DNA of 64,000 bases from Meandrina meandrites (taxonomy: Eukaryota; Cnidaria; Anthozoa; Scleractinia; Meandrinidae): contig OY855905.1 of NCBI GenBank assembly GCA_963693305.1, positions 1,836,701 to 1,900,700 of the forward strand, in the 5' to 3' direction. The notes beneath the pieces are model-generated. The model was given only the letters and a program-made list of their open reading frames with translations, did no database searches and was not told where the DNA came from. Below are positions 27,601 through 39,946 of the stretch, piece after piece. Positions within the stretch are counted from its first letter, which is position 1. The number at the start of each line of letters is the position of its first letter. The position numbers and the translations under genes are program-made.

Positions 27601-29051
27601 ATATAAAAAATGCAAATTTTGGTTTTAAAGCTTAAGAAAGCTTATTTAACTTCCTATTTTACAGAAATAGCTCAGAGTCTTAACGGCATCAATTAAAAGA
27701 AAGATTTGCATTTCTTGATTTATTGCTTTCAATAAGTAATATTTAATAGTGTTACTGGCGGCGAAGAGGTTTCATAGCTTTTATCGGCGCCATCAGTTGA
27801 TTTCCTTCACTTAACTTTTAGCAAATTGATTACAAAAAGTAGGTCAATGATGAAAAAATACTTGAAACATCAAGTGTTTCAAAATGAATTGCGATACAGC
27901 AACATAGAGGTTGCTTCCATTCAAGGTGTTTATTTAATAATATGAATTAAATATGCACACAAAAATATTTTTTCATCTTATACAGATGTAAGTAAGAAAA
28001 AAAATGAACGCACCTTCCGTTTCCGAAGTTCCATATAAGTAGTAAAGCCAGGAGACACGGCTAACCCTTGCATTTTAACTGGAGTCTCTGCTTGATCATG
28101 TAGAATTACTCTAAATCCCGCGCTTTCGACAGCGTAGTAATAATCGTAATGTTGTACATCGATAAGGAGATGGAGACCATTATCTTGACCTGTATTCGTC
28201 GTTAGCAGAGGCGCGCCTTTTTTACCGGAATTGAACGTATAGCATACGTCGGCAAAGGCGCTTTTGAACTCGGTGAAGTTCCTATGGTCGCATTTTTGCC
28301 CTTTGTTCCAAGTGCAGTCCAAGATCATTTCATCTAGCCGATGCGCGGCCTTTGATAAAGTGTCTTGCATAATGTCGCCTGTGAGCTGACTCTCAAGTTC
28401 ACTGCCATTTTCGCCCTTAATTTTCACTTTAACAAAAAGTTGGTCCACAAGTGTTCCGTTTATTTTGGATAGGCGAGCATCGTTGTAGTTGCAAATGGAA
28501 ATTGCAGGAAACACCAAGCTGTTCTCGTAGACGATAAGCGTGGTGGTAGTGAACGGGTACTCGAAGAAATTGATAATACTGTCGGTGCATTTCTCGAAAA
28601 ACAGCGCAAACGCTCCGAGCAAGAGCAGAGTCCACAAAACACGACGCACTGGCGGGTTACCGGAGAAACAAAAGTGAAAACCATGTAGCGTACACGAATC
28701 AAGAAATGTAACCCACAGATCGTGAATCTTATCCGACTTCTTCTTTTCGTCCAAAAGTTTCTTGCAACTTTCATAGTCGTTGTTTTTCTTGCATTTTTCG
28801 TAGTCGTTCTCGGGATAGTTTCCGTCGACTATTGCCGGCCAGTTGGTCTTGAGAGTTTCCGTCACCGCTACCTCTTTCCCGTTCGCCTCAGACTTGATAT
28901 ACACAACGGAGATGTCCTTCTTGCAGTGATTGCAGAACGCGTACACATTGTTGGCGCCCGTACTTAGCTTATTGTCACCACCTTTGATGATGATTTTTAC
29001 ATCTCCCGTGTCGTCCGCTAAGGATTCGTTTTCGTTGTACAAATTTGACAT
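18644..29051 (-). CDS. DEG/ENaC (ASIC/HyNaC-like) cation channel 1, 6 exons, 542 aa
   Basis: Exons on the minus strand are 29051-28014, 21071-20924, 20013-19948, 19821-19653, 19139-19048 and 18759-18644 (1038, 148, 66, 169, 92 and 116 nt). All have GT-AG borders and the phases close exactly at the stop. Family features are the His-Gly gating motif at 123-124, TM1 near 137-157 followed by FFEYPF, the finger/palm cysteines, NLPHPYKTNCG in exon 2, the palm strand IYFESLTYSDV in exon 5, and the GAS selectivity filter at 516-518 leading into TM2. Such trimeric plasma-membrane channels conduct Na+ and are opened by protons, peptides or other ligands; the ligand cannot be read here. The cytosolic N-terminus before HG is long (about 120 residues) and carries a CX2C pair near 40-43. 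The C-terminal tail is very short. Intron 1 hosts an intact gypsy element in the same orientation. Confidence 0.9.
18983..19017. repeat. (GT)n-(G)n compound tract in intron 5 of channel 1
   Basis: A short gt repeat runs into 23 consecutive G. On the coding strand this reads as poly-C followed by (AC)n, 31 bases downstream of the exon 5 donor. The exact length may be affected by sequencing error. Confidence 0.85.
19169..19345. repeat. (TTCG)n then (AATC)n arrays in intron 4 of channel 1
   Basis: About 24 units of ttcg/cgtt (19169-19265) pass directly into an imperfect aatc/caat array (19266-19340). The first half is the complement of the acga arrays in the DUF924 introns, so the same microsatellite motif is expanded at three places in this window. 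Confidence 0.92.
20689..20840. mobile_element. MITE, 'gtagcagctctc' family, copy 1
   Basis: The ends 'gtagcagctctcataag' and 'gttgcgagagctgcta' are inverted repeats. The interior, with 'gtaattctactgatcct' and 'gttctattgttctctcg', matches 59521-59661 in reverse complement. It lies in intron 2 of channel gene 1. It is non-coding and about 150 bp. Confidence 0.8.
21542..21706 (-). repeat. 3' LTR of the gypsy element
   Basis: 165 bp, identical to the 26062-26226 copy. TG...CA ends lie within the 6-bp inverted 'tgtagt'/'actaca'. On the minus strand it is preceded by the polypurine tract. Confidence 0.95.
21918..26021 (-). CDS. Gypsy Gag-Pol polyprotein (1367 aa)
   Basis: One intact frame. Gag occupies about residues 1-210, followed by two zinc knuckles at about 215-250 (CX2CX4HX6C and CX2CX4HX4C). 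An aspartic protease DSGA starts at D328. Reverse transcriptase spans about 460-650 with the LDD catalytic pair at 617-619. RNase H has D765, E806 and D831. The integrase zinc-binding region is HEGH at 978-981 with paired cysteines at 1008-1014. The DDE catalytic residues are D1042, D1097 and E1133, with the expected 35-residue spacing. Gag and Pol share a frame with no stop or shift between them, so stoichiometry must be set some other way. No env-like frame follows. All catalytic residues are present, so it may be competent. Confidence 0.95.
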   Translation of the reverse strand: MASVYLSDTHCLNPFDCTETAGISARWERWLRAFELFAEGKGVKNVDQKKALLLHTAGLSVQDIYFTLNEEGGTDSYQRVKATLNKYFKPQANVPYERLCFRETSQLANETIEQFVTRLRQKAQTCEFGDAAAVDEQIRDQVISKCLSHELRRKLLQKGRALTLPQLREIARSMEESEKQARSIEGASGEVRSEVNSVSGRPDYKGDASTRNVKCFCCGNVGHKANDHRCPARGKQCRWCKGTGHFEAVCKSKKKQNTGRGSGGARRPRRPDARRKDGPPHHVRQVEAEDKQSDDCEYAFGISDDCIVSSDGEISVKIGGLPVTMIIDSGASCNVIGRNVWEYLKANKVECVSNKVSKKLYAYGSNQPLQVAGVFTAEVSVGERVLSGVEFVVIENEGHALLGRETAIALEVLKLGPQVNSLKVSTDGAEGVPSIFEKFPGCCEGIGKLKDFQLKVPIDSEVQPIAQSIRRVPYHLRDKLSDKLDELVKLDIIEKVSGPSSWVSPVVVVPKPSGDIHLCVDMRQANMAVERERYPIPTIDEVLQDLNQSKFFSKLDLNSAYHQIELSPEPRDITTFCTHRGLYRYKRLMFGISCAPEMYQKVLQQVLQDCDGAHNILDDVIVHAATEEEHDRRFENVVRVLSSKGLTLNRDKCQFKMSHLEFMGHVLSARGIGPADVKVKAVVDAREPTSAAEVRSFLRLVNFTARFIPDLATVSAPLRQLTKNGEPFVWGLEQQKSFEELKKRLSSAETLGYFDKNAPTRVIADASPVGLGAVLVQQQGEEQRVISYASRSLSDTERRYSQTEKETLAIVWSCERFHAYLYGAEFEVMTDHKPLECIFSPKSKTCARIERWLLRMQPYRFTVKYVPGPQNIADSLSRLLHSVPPSRDEDQTEEYVKWVAQESTPVALTTREIERASEHDPELRSIRECLLNGKWHAIEFKEYLPVRGELSAIGKLVLRGTRIVVPKQLRCQVLKLAHEGHPGIVSMKQRLRTKVWWPGIDKEAEKACKTCHGCQLVSQPSKPEPMSRTELPSAPWQHLAADLLGPLPSGDYVFVVVDYYSRFLEMEFTKSTTSEKIVSMLSKIFVTHGLPLSLRTDNGPQFVSDYFEKYLEEDGIEHRRTTPLWPQANGEIERQNRSILKRLRIAQAEGRNWKSEMDNFLVMYRSTPHSTTGVSPAELLFGRRIRTKLPHLQEFSIDDEVRDRDSERKEKGKVYADCRRNACDSEIQEGDKVLLRQEKENKLSTPFKQSPFAVVQKNGNSVLVEADGVQYRRNVTHVKKYLERDDDVLPATSKSSDVSEAQRATQTSPSREFSEPVPSGTPSEDKPVEHKHVMEQSDDTTLRPSRVKRVPSRFQDYVLGCIQLAPG
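26062..26226 (-). repeat. 5' LTR of the gypsy element
   Basis: 165 bp, identical to the 21542-21706 copy. Transcription of the element would start here and run towards lower coordinates, in the same sense as the host channel gene. Confidence 0.95.
26227..28013. other. Proximal part of channel 1 intron 1
   Basis: AT-rich intronic DNA between the gypsy element and exon 1. No frame or repeat was recognised. Confidence 0.45.
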
Positions 29052-32000
29052 GTTTACCGTCTGTCAAAGGAAAACAACTCTTGGCAGAATTTACTGAAAT
29101 TTTCTTGTTGTCCCGAGCAGATAACGTTTGGAAGAAATGTAGTTTCTCTGAAACGACGTCATTGATAAAGGCCAGCAAAGATCGGAAGTATGAACCAAAA
29201 CTACTTGTAAATTTTTCTTATATGTCCATGTTGGCCTTTAATTGAATCTATTTCGAATCTGCTGGTGTAAAGTGCGCAAAACCAATCAGCAATTATCTTG
29301 AGTGCACCATACCTGTTGTTCTGCCAATTAAAACGCGAATTTACATGTCAAAAGACGTCACACATTTGGACGAGTGCTGTTATTTCATTTCAAGGTGCAA
29401 TTATGACAGGTGGTATTGGACCCGGGGAATACCGCACCATATCACCCTGTGACATATTCCCCTCAATTAACTCCATTTGCCAACAAATATTGCTCTTTCA
29501 CGTTCGCTATAACATCTTGCAAAGCTAAAAACGAAACCATTTTCAAGCTTCGAAACTCCTTAGGCGAAGTAATAAACCTAGAAATCTCATGTTTCATCTT
29601 AATAATTCCGTGAATTTATTACATTTGTATCCGTATTTTGAAAAAAATATGTGATTTATTTATCTTGCTGTATTTAAATTACTGTAAAATTATAAATTAT
29701 TGCCATTTGCCTTGTCTCTCCAGTTGATAATCACTGACCGTTACTATACGTCGAGATGAAATGCTCGAACAATCGTTGGATGATGAGTTGGTTGACATCC
29801 CTGCAGTTCTGTTTAGTGGGAGGTTATTTCAAAGGCCCTTAAATTGTCACTGTTCGCTGATTTAGACGCGTGCATATAATTTATTATTTATATGCTTTGT
29901 CCAATACGCCCGTAAAATCACCATGAAAGAAAAAAACATTACTAAAATAACGCGAAATTATTAAAATACGACGCCCGCTGAAGAAAAAAGGTTGGAAGAG
30001 GGTTTGAAGAAATTTTAATTAACAAGTACCTTGTTTGGTTCTGTAGTTAGAGGGGAACCTTTTGTAAAATTGAAAAGAAAAAGAAAACAACGAAAGTAGA
30101 ATACATGCGATAGGAGAGGGAAAAAGACAGCCATTTGCTTGTTTTAACGCCCTTGCTATTGAACGAACTACGCTGAAAATCTCTATAAAAGTAGGTCGAT
30201 AATTGATTATTCGTTTCACACGCCCAAAATTCACAGATATTTGACTATGGTTTTGGTTTATTTTTACTTTCTATGCAAATTCGTTAACAGAAGAAACTTC
30301 GAGGATATTTCGTAAGAAGTCTGTGGTTGCCTACGAGATGCAAACGTTTTAGGCAGATTCGGTGACTTAACGTGCACAAAACAATCAAAAGGTTAAAGTC
30401 GATTGCAAAACCTTTTTTAAAAGCAAAGAAAAAAACGATTCATTTTTTTGGCACGACTTTAAATTATGCGGAATACACATTATTTATTTGAAAAATATTA
30501 TTGATATTATCTAGAAAATGTAGTTGTTTTCTCATAACAAGAAAATGAATCCAAAATATGCCTTCAACGAATTTATCCAGATTGAATTTGCTATACTTTA
30601 TGTCGGTAAAAATTCTAAATTGCCAAATTTGCGTTAGCCAAATGAACCAACAATTAATAATTCATTTAACCGGTTTATAAGCCGAGATTTTGCACAGTAA
30701 CCGCAAGCGATTCACTGTGTTTTTTAAATAGCGGGGTTGAAAACCAAGTTATAAAAGCATTGAGAAGAAATTACGAAGAAAGCCGATGTCACGTTTCTTA
30801 AAACAAGGAAAAATGGTACTAGAAGTCATGGAAACGACAGAGAAAACAAAGAATCACAATTTCAATTAGAGCAAACACGAACACACAATCGACAGAATTT
30901 CCGTAAACCAAGATTATTAGATTTAGTGATTAAGAACTGAGTTCCCAAATTGCAAATAACCGCGGCTATGTAGATTAAATAAAAGAAACGTGCACAATTA
31001 ACACCAAAGAAAAATCGAACAAACGTTTTTAGAATTGAAATTGCCGAGTCACGTTGGACGTTAAAAACCACCAACAAACAAGACAGAATATTACGAATTA
31101 TGACTCACTAAAGTTTAACGTCGAGGGTTAAAGCACGAGGCGATTTTTCATGTAGGGAGAACCAAATTGGTGGTTTTTGTTCATCATACAAAAGTAAAAT
31201 AAAAAATAAAACATGACTATTTTAAAATCAACAATGGCACAATTGTTCACAGTGGAAAACTAAGGTCGTAGTCTAAACCTTCGGCTCTTATCTCAAGGGC
31301 GGGTCCAGTTTAGTGTATAGGTACATAGGTACATACCTAGAGATAAGAAAGCACTGAAGCATCACATAAGTCAATAATATTTACTATTCTCCAAATCGTC
31401 ACACTCTACCTCAACAACCACAAGTGTCTTCTACATTGCAATCTTCAAGGGAAAAAGCCAAGAGCATTTTTTTTATAGCCATTTGTTGTTTGACTCACAC
31501 AACTATTGTTAACGTGTTTTCAAGATTGTAGAAATTAGTTTATTTCTTCATTCATTTTTTCATGTTTGGCTTTATCTCTTGTACTTATTTTGTGTATAAC
31601 ATTCACTTAGGGAAAGTGGCAAACTCCAAGTTAAATTCGTTTAACACAACTGGAAAGAAAAAATATCTGTTGGTGGCGCTTGTGTTTCCAAATACGCAAA
31701 AAAAAAAAAATGCCCAAGAAGTATTGTTCCAGTGGAAGCTGACTGTAGCGTCTTTTGGTTAAGGTAGGCTTGGTTCGACATCAAACAAATTTCTAGAAAC
31801 AATGCCAAACCAATGTTACCACATTTGATGCTAATAACGTTTTTACCTGATAAAGTAAAGCAGTTTTATTACTGTTTTGCTGAAGTGTTTTTGTTTTATT
31901 TGCAGGCAGCTTTCCCAAAATAACTTCCAATATTCATCAGAACAGTTTAACTAACCTGAAATACTAGGTAAAATGCATCTTTTTGAAGAATCGTGGTTTG

Positions 32001-32784
32001 TGTTGTTCAATAACAGGCATACCGCTATAAACTGGACAATGAGTTTCCTTAAAACTGAGTGAATTCCAGCTGTGCAGAATGGGTTATAACAAAGAACTGA
32101 AGCAAACGGCACCTTTAACAGTTACAGCTAGAGACAAAAACACAAGCAGACTAATAAAGAGGGCAAGAAAAGTACGCATATGATAAACAAGAAACGACGA
32201 CAGCTACAAACTGTTGCCCGTTGACGAAGGGAAGAAATCCTCGACCCTTTGAGTGGCAACAAAAGAAAACAGGAAGACCAACTGCGATGCTCTAATGTGT
32301 CATCAAACATAACAAAAAAAGCTTTGTTCGCATGAACGTCCAAAACTTCATAGATTATAGAATGTGTAGAAAGATACTATTTGATCAAATGTTAGGGCTA
32401 TAGTGCTCTTCAAAAGGAAGTTTCTGAATAATATTCATTACTGAACTTGGTACGCATTTGTTACTTACAGGTGGTGCTCTGCGTTGCTACACCAAACTAG
32501 ACACCAACGTGGCAGCCACAAAATATTCTAAGAATCAAGGGGATCTTTCTATCAGCTTTTTTACCTTCCTATGCCGTGTGTTCATGAGAGAGGTCAATTT
32601 AAGTGTTCGCTAACCGTAGTTAGGTAACCTGACCTGACGTGGGCAAATCGCTTTCACGGGAAAAAGTAAACAAAGTGCTGTGGACTGCATGGGAACCTCA
32701 CGAAGGTCGAAGTTGTTTGGCGTTTGAACTTTATCTGTGGCTCTTATATAGTAAGAAATCGCCTGTTACTGATTCTTTTAAAGA
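29052..32784. other. Region between the channel genes, left part
   Basis: It holds the 5' flank and presumed promoter of channel gene 1, then AT-rich DNA. No exon, RNA gene or element could be supported; open frames are short and lack recognised motifs. Confidence 0.4.
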
Positions 32785-33169
32785 TCAAGAAAGAACGGGC
32801 ACGAACAATACAACGGAGCATGTGTATGTACATATTTCCCATGTGAAATTCGATACAGAAAACCATTTAATAATGGTTCTCTGGACTGAGGATTTTGTAG
32901 TGCGTTGTCCCTCGGGAAGATTGTTCCATAGAAAAGCACCACTGCAGAGACAATTTTTGTGTGGCGTCGCGAAGATCATAGGACTAAATTGTCATAGTGA
33001 ACATGATATAGAGGTAAACTGGGGCGAGCTTATTAACACATTTGTACACAAAATAGAGAATTAGATTCAGAAAAGTAGGCACCGCTGAACAATCTAATAA
33101 TGACGCTATATTGTTTTTCAAGAAAAATTTCTTTGCGAATTTACTTTGGTGGAAAAGCGTCATTACCAC
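32785..33169 (-). pseudogene. Decayed non-LTR retrotransposon tail (RT C-terminus)
   Basis: Minus-strand frames contain VYKCVNKLAPVYL and then CSGAFLWNNLPEGQRTTKS, the typical C-terminal end of many LINE reverse transcriptases (a 'LAPxYL ... LWNxLP' pattern). The pieces are in different frames and lack the catalytic core, so this is a 5'-truncated, frameshifted relic. The plus-strand open frame across the same bases (32639-33064) is its antisense shadow. Confidence 0.6.
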
Positions 33170-35180
33170 CCCAGCAGAGACGCGCTCAGTTTTGTGTTGA
33201 AACTTGTCAACTGTTCCGGTTTCAAACAGCAGGCTTTTTGTAGGGCAGGGTACTTTGCGCTGTGCCCAGCCTTGAGGAACAGGGGATCACTCTTTGTCTG
33301 TTCTCTAGCCACCTTCGACCTTTTCGGCATGAGGGACATAGCTATGGGGGACACACTGCCAAACCACGATGCGGTGGGGACCCCATTTGAAGCATTCTCG
33401 TGAAGACTTAGGGTTAGTAAACATTCGATACAAACTGTTCATATTAACTGCAACAGCAGTCATGGCTGAAAACATCAGAATAACCACTAAAACCCCGCTA
33501 TATTGCAGGCTACCTTGCCTTCAAAGTTGTTCTGGTTTCGAATTTTCCAAGGGGGAGTGGGAACGGGTACTCCAATATTTAAGTGGCGGGTAGGTTCAAA
33601 GAATATTTAAGACGGTTTCCTTTTAGTGCGAGCAATAAGTGGAAAAATTATTTACCAAAATCTGCTTAAAGAACGCTAACGTTTTGTATACTATTTGAAA
33701 CGTCTCACTGCAATTCATTTATATAAGTGACCCCGCAGTTAAATTCTAGAGCATTCACGAAAAACTATGTGAAACAAACCTCGTAAAAATGCTTAAAATG
33801 CATGTGCTTTGTTTTGAACTGATGCGAAACGTCCGTTTAAACTAAAATCTGGATAACTACAAATCCATTTTTCTCTCGCGGGTTCACCTTGAGGGCTAAA
33901 GTTCCGATAAGTTCTTCTTAACTGTATTCAAACTGTATTCATGCTTTGAGTTTTTTTTTGTATCTTGATTTTTGCCTTAACTGCTCGATTGTTCAGCAGA
34001 AACCGTCTTAATCAGATTGAAATGAGCAATTTTAATATTTTTGGTATTTTTAGTGGCGGTAAGATTGGGGTAGTAGTGTGCTTTCAGGTATTTTTAGACG
34101 TTTAGTTGGTAAGGACTCTCGTATGTCCTTTTCTGGTCACGTGGTAATAACCAGTAAGACCCCACCCCACTCCCGGCATGAAAAATGCAGTTGTTTTAAC
34201 GTAGAAAAAATCATCAACTAAAGTTTTAAGCGCATTTTGTTAGAGCAAACACATTGAGTAAGTCATATTCTTAAATGTAGAAAATAATGATATAGTAAAC
34301 TTTCAAGAAAAAGCACCTTTATTCAGTATTGTCAATAAATTGTTTTTTGCAACTTGTATGAATTTCATTTTTACATATAATTATTCTATTGACACATTCT
34401 ATACAACTACAAGAGTACTTCTATTCCTCGTTTACTTAGAGGATCCCTAACTCCTGCTTTCATTTCTCTAGAATTTGAAAAGTCTAAGGAATTCGATTGT
34501 TCAAATGCGAAGAGGTTCATCACTCACTCGTTTTTGTTGTATATCTAAAAAGAACTCGACTTATTCTTGGGACTCAGTTTAACAAAAAAAGCCAGGTAGA
34601 AACCTCTTCGTTACATTTCAATAATGCCAGGCCCTGACTAGAACTTACTTATATTATTTTTCTGATCATGTAATGTTCTTTTCTAAATTAGTACTAAATC
34701 AAATGTTTGCATATCAGTAACGAACATTTGAATGTTGACCTCAGTGCGGCAAGGGTTTCTCATTACGTCTTTAAAGAAGTAAGGCATCTCATACTACATT
34801 TATCCAAGGGTTCAAATAAATATATTTGTGAAAAGTGCTGTTAAGATCGCATTTGGATAATAAAAATGACTTCTCGTGGAAGATCTAAAATCACGGTTTC
34901 AAGCGAGTCTCTATTTTTATTATACCCAGTAGGTTGGTGCGTAGTCTCGGGTTTCAATAGCTCCTTGACACCTAGAATCACTAATTATGCTCTTTATATA
35001 ACCCTCAAATTCTCCTTACTTGATGCAATGCATTTTTTGGTATGTTAGTGGTGAGAATCCGGTGGGACATCAAGATGTGTTTGTTTGTTTTTTTTTCCTC
35101 ATGACTTCTCTATTTGCCTATGTCTTGATATCGTAGAAAGAAATAACATGTCATTAAGCATGACCGAACGGGCATGTAGA
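33170..35180. other. Region between the channel genes, middle part
   Basis: No supported gene. Several short open frames overlap on both strands at 33150-33590 without recognisable motifs. Confidence 0.35.
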
Positions 35181-35353
35181 AAAACAAGGAACACCGGAAC
35201 AGCAAGAAACACCGTAACACCCCAGAACACCGGTAAGTCACCCTAACCAACCAATGAAAGCTAACCACAAGCAAACTGGAGTGGAACTAACCGCAAGCAA
35301 ACTGGAGTGAAACTAACGGCAGGCAAACCGGCTGTTCCGGTGTTCCTGGTTTT
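35181..35353. repeat. Inverted repeat with internal 25-bp tandem units
   Basis: The arms at 35181-35203 and 35331-35353 pair at 22 of 23 positions ('aaggaacaccggaacagc' and its mirror). Between them about three units of 'aaccgcaagcaaactggagt' stand in tandem. It looks like a small MITE with an expanded interior. Confidence 0.65.
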
Positions 35354-36320
35354 ACTGCGCACCCACCCTGGCCCAGCACAACACCTAATCCAAAACACCA
35401 TGCATTCATTAGTCAAGATTTGCTGCAGTAAAAACCTATGTTACCCCTTGATGACAAAACGTTTGCGTAAAGGCCAATTCTGCATTTAGATTATTAAAAA
35501 AGTTCAAAATATACAGAAATATACATATGGAACAGAAGCTTTCGAGATTTATTTCACATTGCGTTTTGAAATTGAAAAGTTAGCTTTGAAATTGACTTCA
35601 CTAGATACTCAAAACAGGGAGTTTCCAGTCGTGTTTTTCGTTTCCGAGGGAAAACGATGAACGAAATATGACGCTTGGACTGAAGCACGTAACCTGATAG
35701 TTATAGCATTTTTGGTCTGATAATAATCTTGTTTTATTTACTTTTTTACTGCCAGCTTTCTTTAAAACCACGAGTTTGATTAATCAGTCCAATCACTGAT
35801 TCTTTAATTTTTGGTTTCTTAAAGCAACGGCGCTTTGATTTTCCTGTCTTTCTCGAATGTGGCGAAATATGGTCTTGGCGGAATGAGCCGTTGTCTGTTT
35901 TGCCTCTAACAGGAGATGTAGCGATTCGCGACTCGACATTTCCAAAATTTCGATTTTTGGATTCTAAATACATCGCCAGTGTCCAATCTTATCCGTTGCC
36001 ACATAATCTCGATCAAAATAATCTTGATTTACAATTCAAACTTCGCAATGAAGTTAATTAGCTAGCTTGTTTTGCCCCTTAAACCACGTTTTACCGCCTC
36101 AAACCACGCTACTGCAATTCACACTTTCGGCACGTTTGCACCGTCTGCCTTGGAAGGAAGATGATGTGTACTAGAGATCTTATGCACACTTATAAGACTC
36201 CAGCTCTGGCGTGACTCCCAATGCGTGACCATAACAAGGCATCGCGTCGTTACAATCACACCTTTCTTCGATTCAACAACAAAATGTCAATGTTAGCTGA
36301 GTGGTAAAGAGACTCGCGAG

Positions 36321-39300
36321 TCACGAAATATCTGCGGTTTTTGAACGTGGCGTAGACCGAAACCAACCGATGGCAAACATGATAACCAGGTCTATAACTT
36401 CCAGTATTGTGATGAAACTAGCACCTAATACAAGGCCAAGCTGACCACCCGCGTCACCTGAGGAAAAAAAAAACAAACAAAAAGAGGAAATAAATAGAGA
36501 TTAGGGGTGCTAACTATTTGTCGGGAGGGAACTGTTGGGATGCTACTAAATAATGGTAAGGGATTGTCCAAAATCAGCAAACCAACCGAACGAGATGGCG
36601 CTTACCATTTGAAGTTCCGTTTCCTGTTGTTGTTTTTCGTTGATGGAAGACTGGAACTGGGGAAATCGTGCTAATGGTAAGGAATTTCCGACGTTCCGTT
36701 CCGAACGGAAAAAAAGAGGAGTACCTTTGGAGGTAGTCTACAATTTCCGAACGGATTTTCCAGAAAATTACTGTTCCATCTGACTTTCAGCCGAAATGTG
36801 TCTTTATGACTGATCAATTGCTTTTAAGCTTAGCTTGCCAGTCGGACAGAGGAAAACACACATAAAAAGCTTGTCATAAAACATTAAAACAAAGCAAACT
36901 GTCATCATAAGAATCATGATGTGGAAATCTAATCTTAATTAATCGAGATTTTACAACTTTGTTTACTCCAAGTAGACAGTTTGCATATTGACATCACCGT
37001 CCAAAGGGGAATTGGTGAAAGTGTTATCATATTGTGTTACAGTATGGAAACGAGCCAATCATATAGCACGCATATCAGTTACCTACTAATCTGAAGAATC
37101 CATACGAAGGAGTTTGCTCGAAAATGTCAACTCTTAGTTCGCTGAAGAAAAACGATAACACCACATAGTAGTCTCTGCAACGAGAAAAATTAATAACAAT
37201 TTATTAAATAACAAGTCACGCAGATCTTCTATGCAAGGCACCTCCCGTTATAGAGCGTTTTCACTCACGTGACCGGCAGCCATATTGGTTTATCTAAACA
37301 AAAGACGATTTTTGAATTAAAATAGATTTTAATTCCCGGTGGGATGGCTTGGTACACCAATATGGCCGCCGTTTCTTTGTTTTGGAACACCAAAATGGCT
37401 GCCGTGACGTCATGTGAATAAGCTCCATAAACAAGCGCAAAAGTTGTGAAAGACTCGCCAATAAAACGAAAAATAAAAAAGTCTCCGAGCAACTGTTTTG
37501 AAGTTGCAGTTGAACTTTTCTGTGATGAAACTCGTTTGCTAGAAACTACATAAAACTGGAAAAAAATTGATTTTTCAATACATGTGTGTAAGATTTTAAA
37601 TGTAATAGTAGTATCGAGTACACTTAGCGTTTAGTATCAAGACAGTTTATTATATTAGGTAACGTTGCATGATATGTCTTGCGTTTTGAAAAAAAAGGGG
37701 GGGGGGGGGGGGGGATTACTGTTAATTTCTGTTCCTGATGCTTCGGGTGCCAAATTTTTAAAAACCTGTACCAACAATTGTTTTTCACTGCCCATTTGTT
37801 TCCACTGTGGTAGATTGACAAACAAAAAATAATAAATATATTTCGTTAAAACGTCACTTACAGCATAAACTGAACTTTGCCGTCTGTGGTGTTGGGCATG
37901 TGTTTGGCGCGTGTTAGATTCGCGTACTTTGCTACCGGCAAAAGTTTTTGAGGCAAGTACAGAGTTGATGATAGCTGCGCTTCATAAGACACCTTCTCAC
38001 AATCAACTGGACAATCCACTGGGCTGTTAGTGTTGGATTGTTCGTATTCCTCTGAAAGATAAATTGAGAAGAAAAATGATAAGCGATAATGGGTTGAATT
38101 TGTTGTTGGTTCTCGTCCTTGCTCTGAGGGTTTTTCTCCGGGTTCTCCGGTTTTCCTCCGGTTTTCCTCCCTAGTACTGTTACGTGCTACCCTCGTTAAA
38201 CAAAGTCAATTTATTTTTTTAGGGTAACTATCTGGGTAGCGTAGTAACTTGCTGATGTGAGACTCCTTGCTGTCGTCTCTGTACTTTATGCTTCATCATC
38301 GAAACATTGGTTAACACGACAACGACGTGTAGCTAATAGACCACTTCGATATAAAAACTCTACCTTAGCACTTATCCCTTTATCCTTGATTGCGTTTCTT
38401 CCAAGATGGAATTTCAATGAATCGAAAATGGAACATTATAACATTAGTGACGTTTCACTAACGGCAAATATATAGAACGACTGGAACGCAATTTATCACC
38501 TACAACTTCACAATTTACAACAATAGTTTACAACTAGTTTAATAAGGCTCTTGGCGCTTTTCTGAAATCTTCTCCTCTGCCCGAAAATGATTAAGCACAG
38601 GTGGGAAATAAAAAGTTTCGAATTACATTCAAGAGCAAGACATTGCTCACTACTTGAAAGCCACATGATGTTTTGGTACCACTTTTTAGGGCATGTAAAT
38701 ACCACAAATTTAAGCACTTGTAAAATTGTCAATTGTTTATCCTTAGCTAGTACTGAGGATAATTTTACGTAAAAAATAAATTTAGTATGTCGACTTAATT
38801 TAAAGTAATCGGTTTTTCTTTTTGAATACAATTAAAAACGAGCAGTTACTTACCCCATGCCGGCCACATACAATCAAGAGTTTGGTTTAATGAACACACG
38901 GTGAAATTATCCTTCGTTTCTACAAAAAAAAAGGAACAGGTAACTGCATTTCATGAAACGAACAAAGCAGCAGTGGCTGTCTTCAACTGACGTCATCAAA
39001 ATTCTAAAATCTAAACTGTTAGTCGTACAAAGCTATTCTTTTTACATATTCTAGACAAAAAGAGCGAAAACCTCCATGCACATTTTAGCATCGATTCAGT
39101 GCTTCGTTTAGGAGATAAACGCTTTTGAAATTTTTGAAGTTCCGCATGAACGTATTTCTTAAACAAGAAGTTCCTCTATAAAAGGGATGGCACCTCCCAC
39201 ATTTCACAGCTTTTGGGCGCGAGATGCAAAGTTTTATCCTTGCATTCATGGCATGTTGCAGAGTCAATCGTCCTGCAAACTGAATGCGCTTCAAAACCTC

Positions 39301-39898
39301 ATGAAACCAAAAGATACCCTTTACGAAAATAAGATATAACTTGTTAGCGTTTTAGCATAACATTCTCAGCAAAAATAAAGAACATTTTACCAGCAACTGT
39401 CATAGAGAAAGCGCGGGTTGTTTGTCAGCTGTTTACGCTTTGATGTTTTATTGACAACTGGGCATTAGAATGGCCAGGCCAGGCCCCTTTTATACCGGAA
39501 CTTCTTGTTTAACTGTCAGAAAAACGGATATTTCTGTTTTTTAATTTTCAGACGTGATAATAATTCAGAAGTGATATCTTAAGTGATTTTAAGTGAAAAC
39601 GAATAATATTTATGATAGAATCTACGGATTTACAATTCTATGGCCGCCATATCTGTGCCCAAAGAGGGACACAAACATGGCGGTTGCATACTAACTACTG
39701 TAAGTTTGTCAAAACTGTTTTCTCAATAACTCGGCTGAGAACAACGCTACAAAAGCTATCATTTGGATAAAACATTTCTATTTTCCTGCTCTGTAACCTG
39801 ATAGTTTTCTGATGCTACTTCAGGCAAACACACAGTTTTTGTAACACTGATGAAAACGACCAACAACCAAGCCAAAACATTCAACTGCTGTATAGGGT

Positions 39899-39946
<48 letters not shown>

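Noticed and set aside
32639..33064. 141-codon plus-strand open frame that could be a small gene
   Set aside because: The opposite strand reads as a LINE reverse-transcriptase tail (LAPVYL, SGAFLWNNLPEG), so this frame is its antisense shadow.
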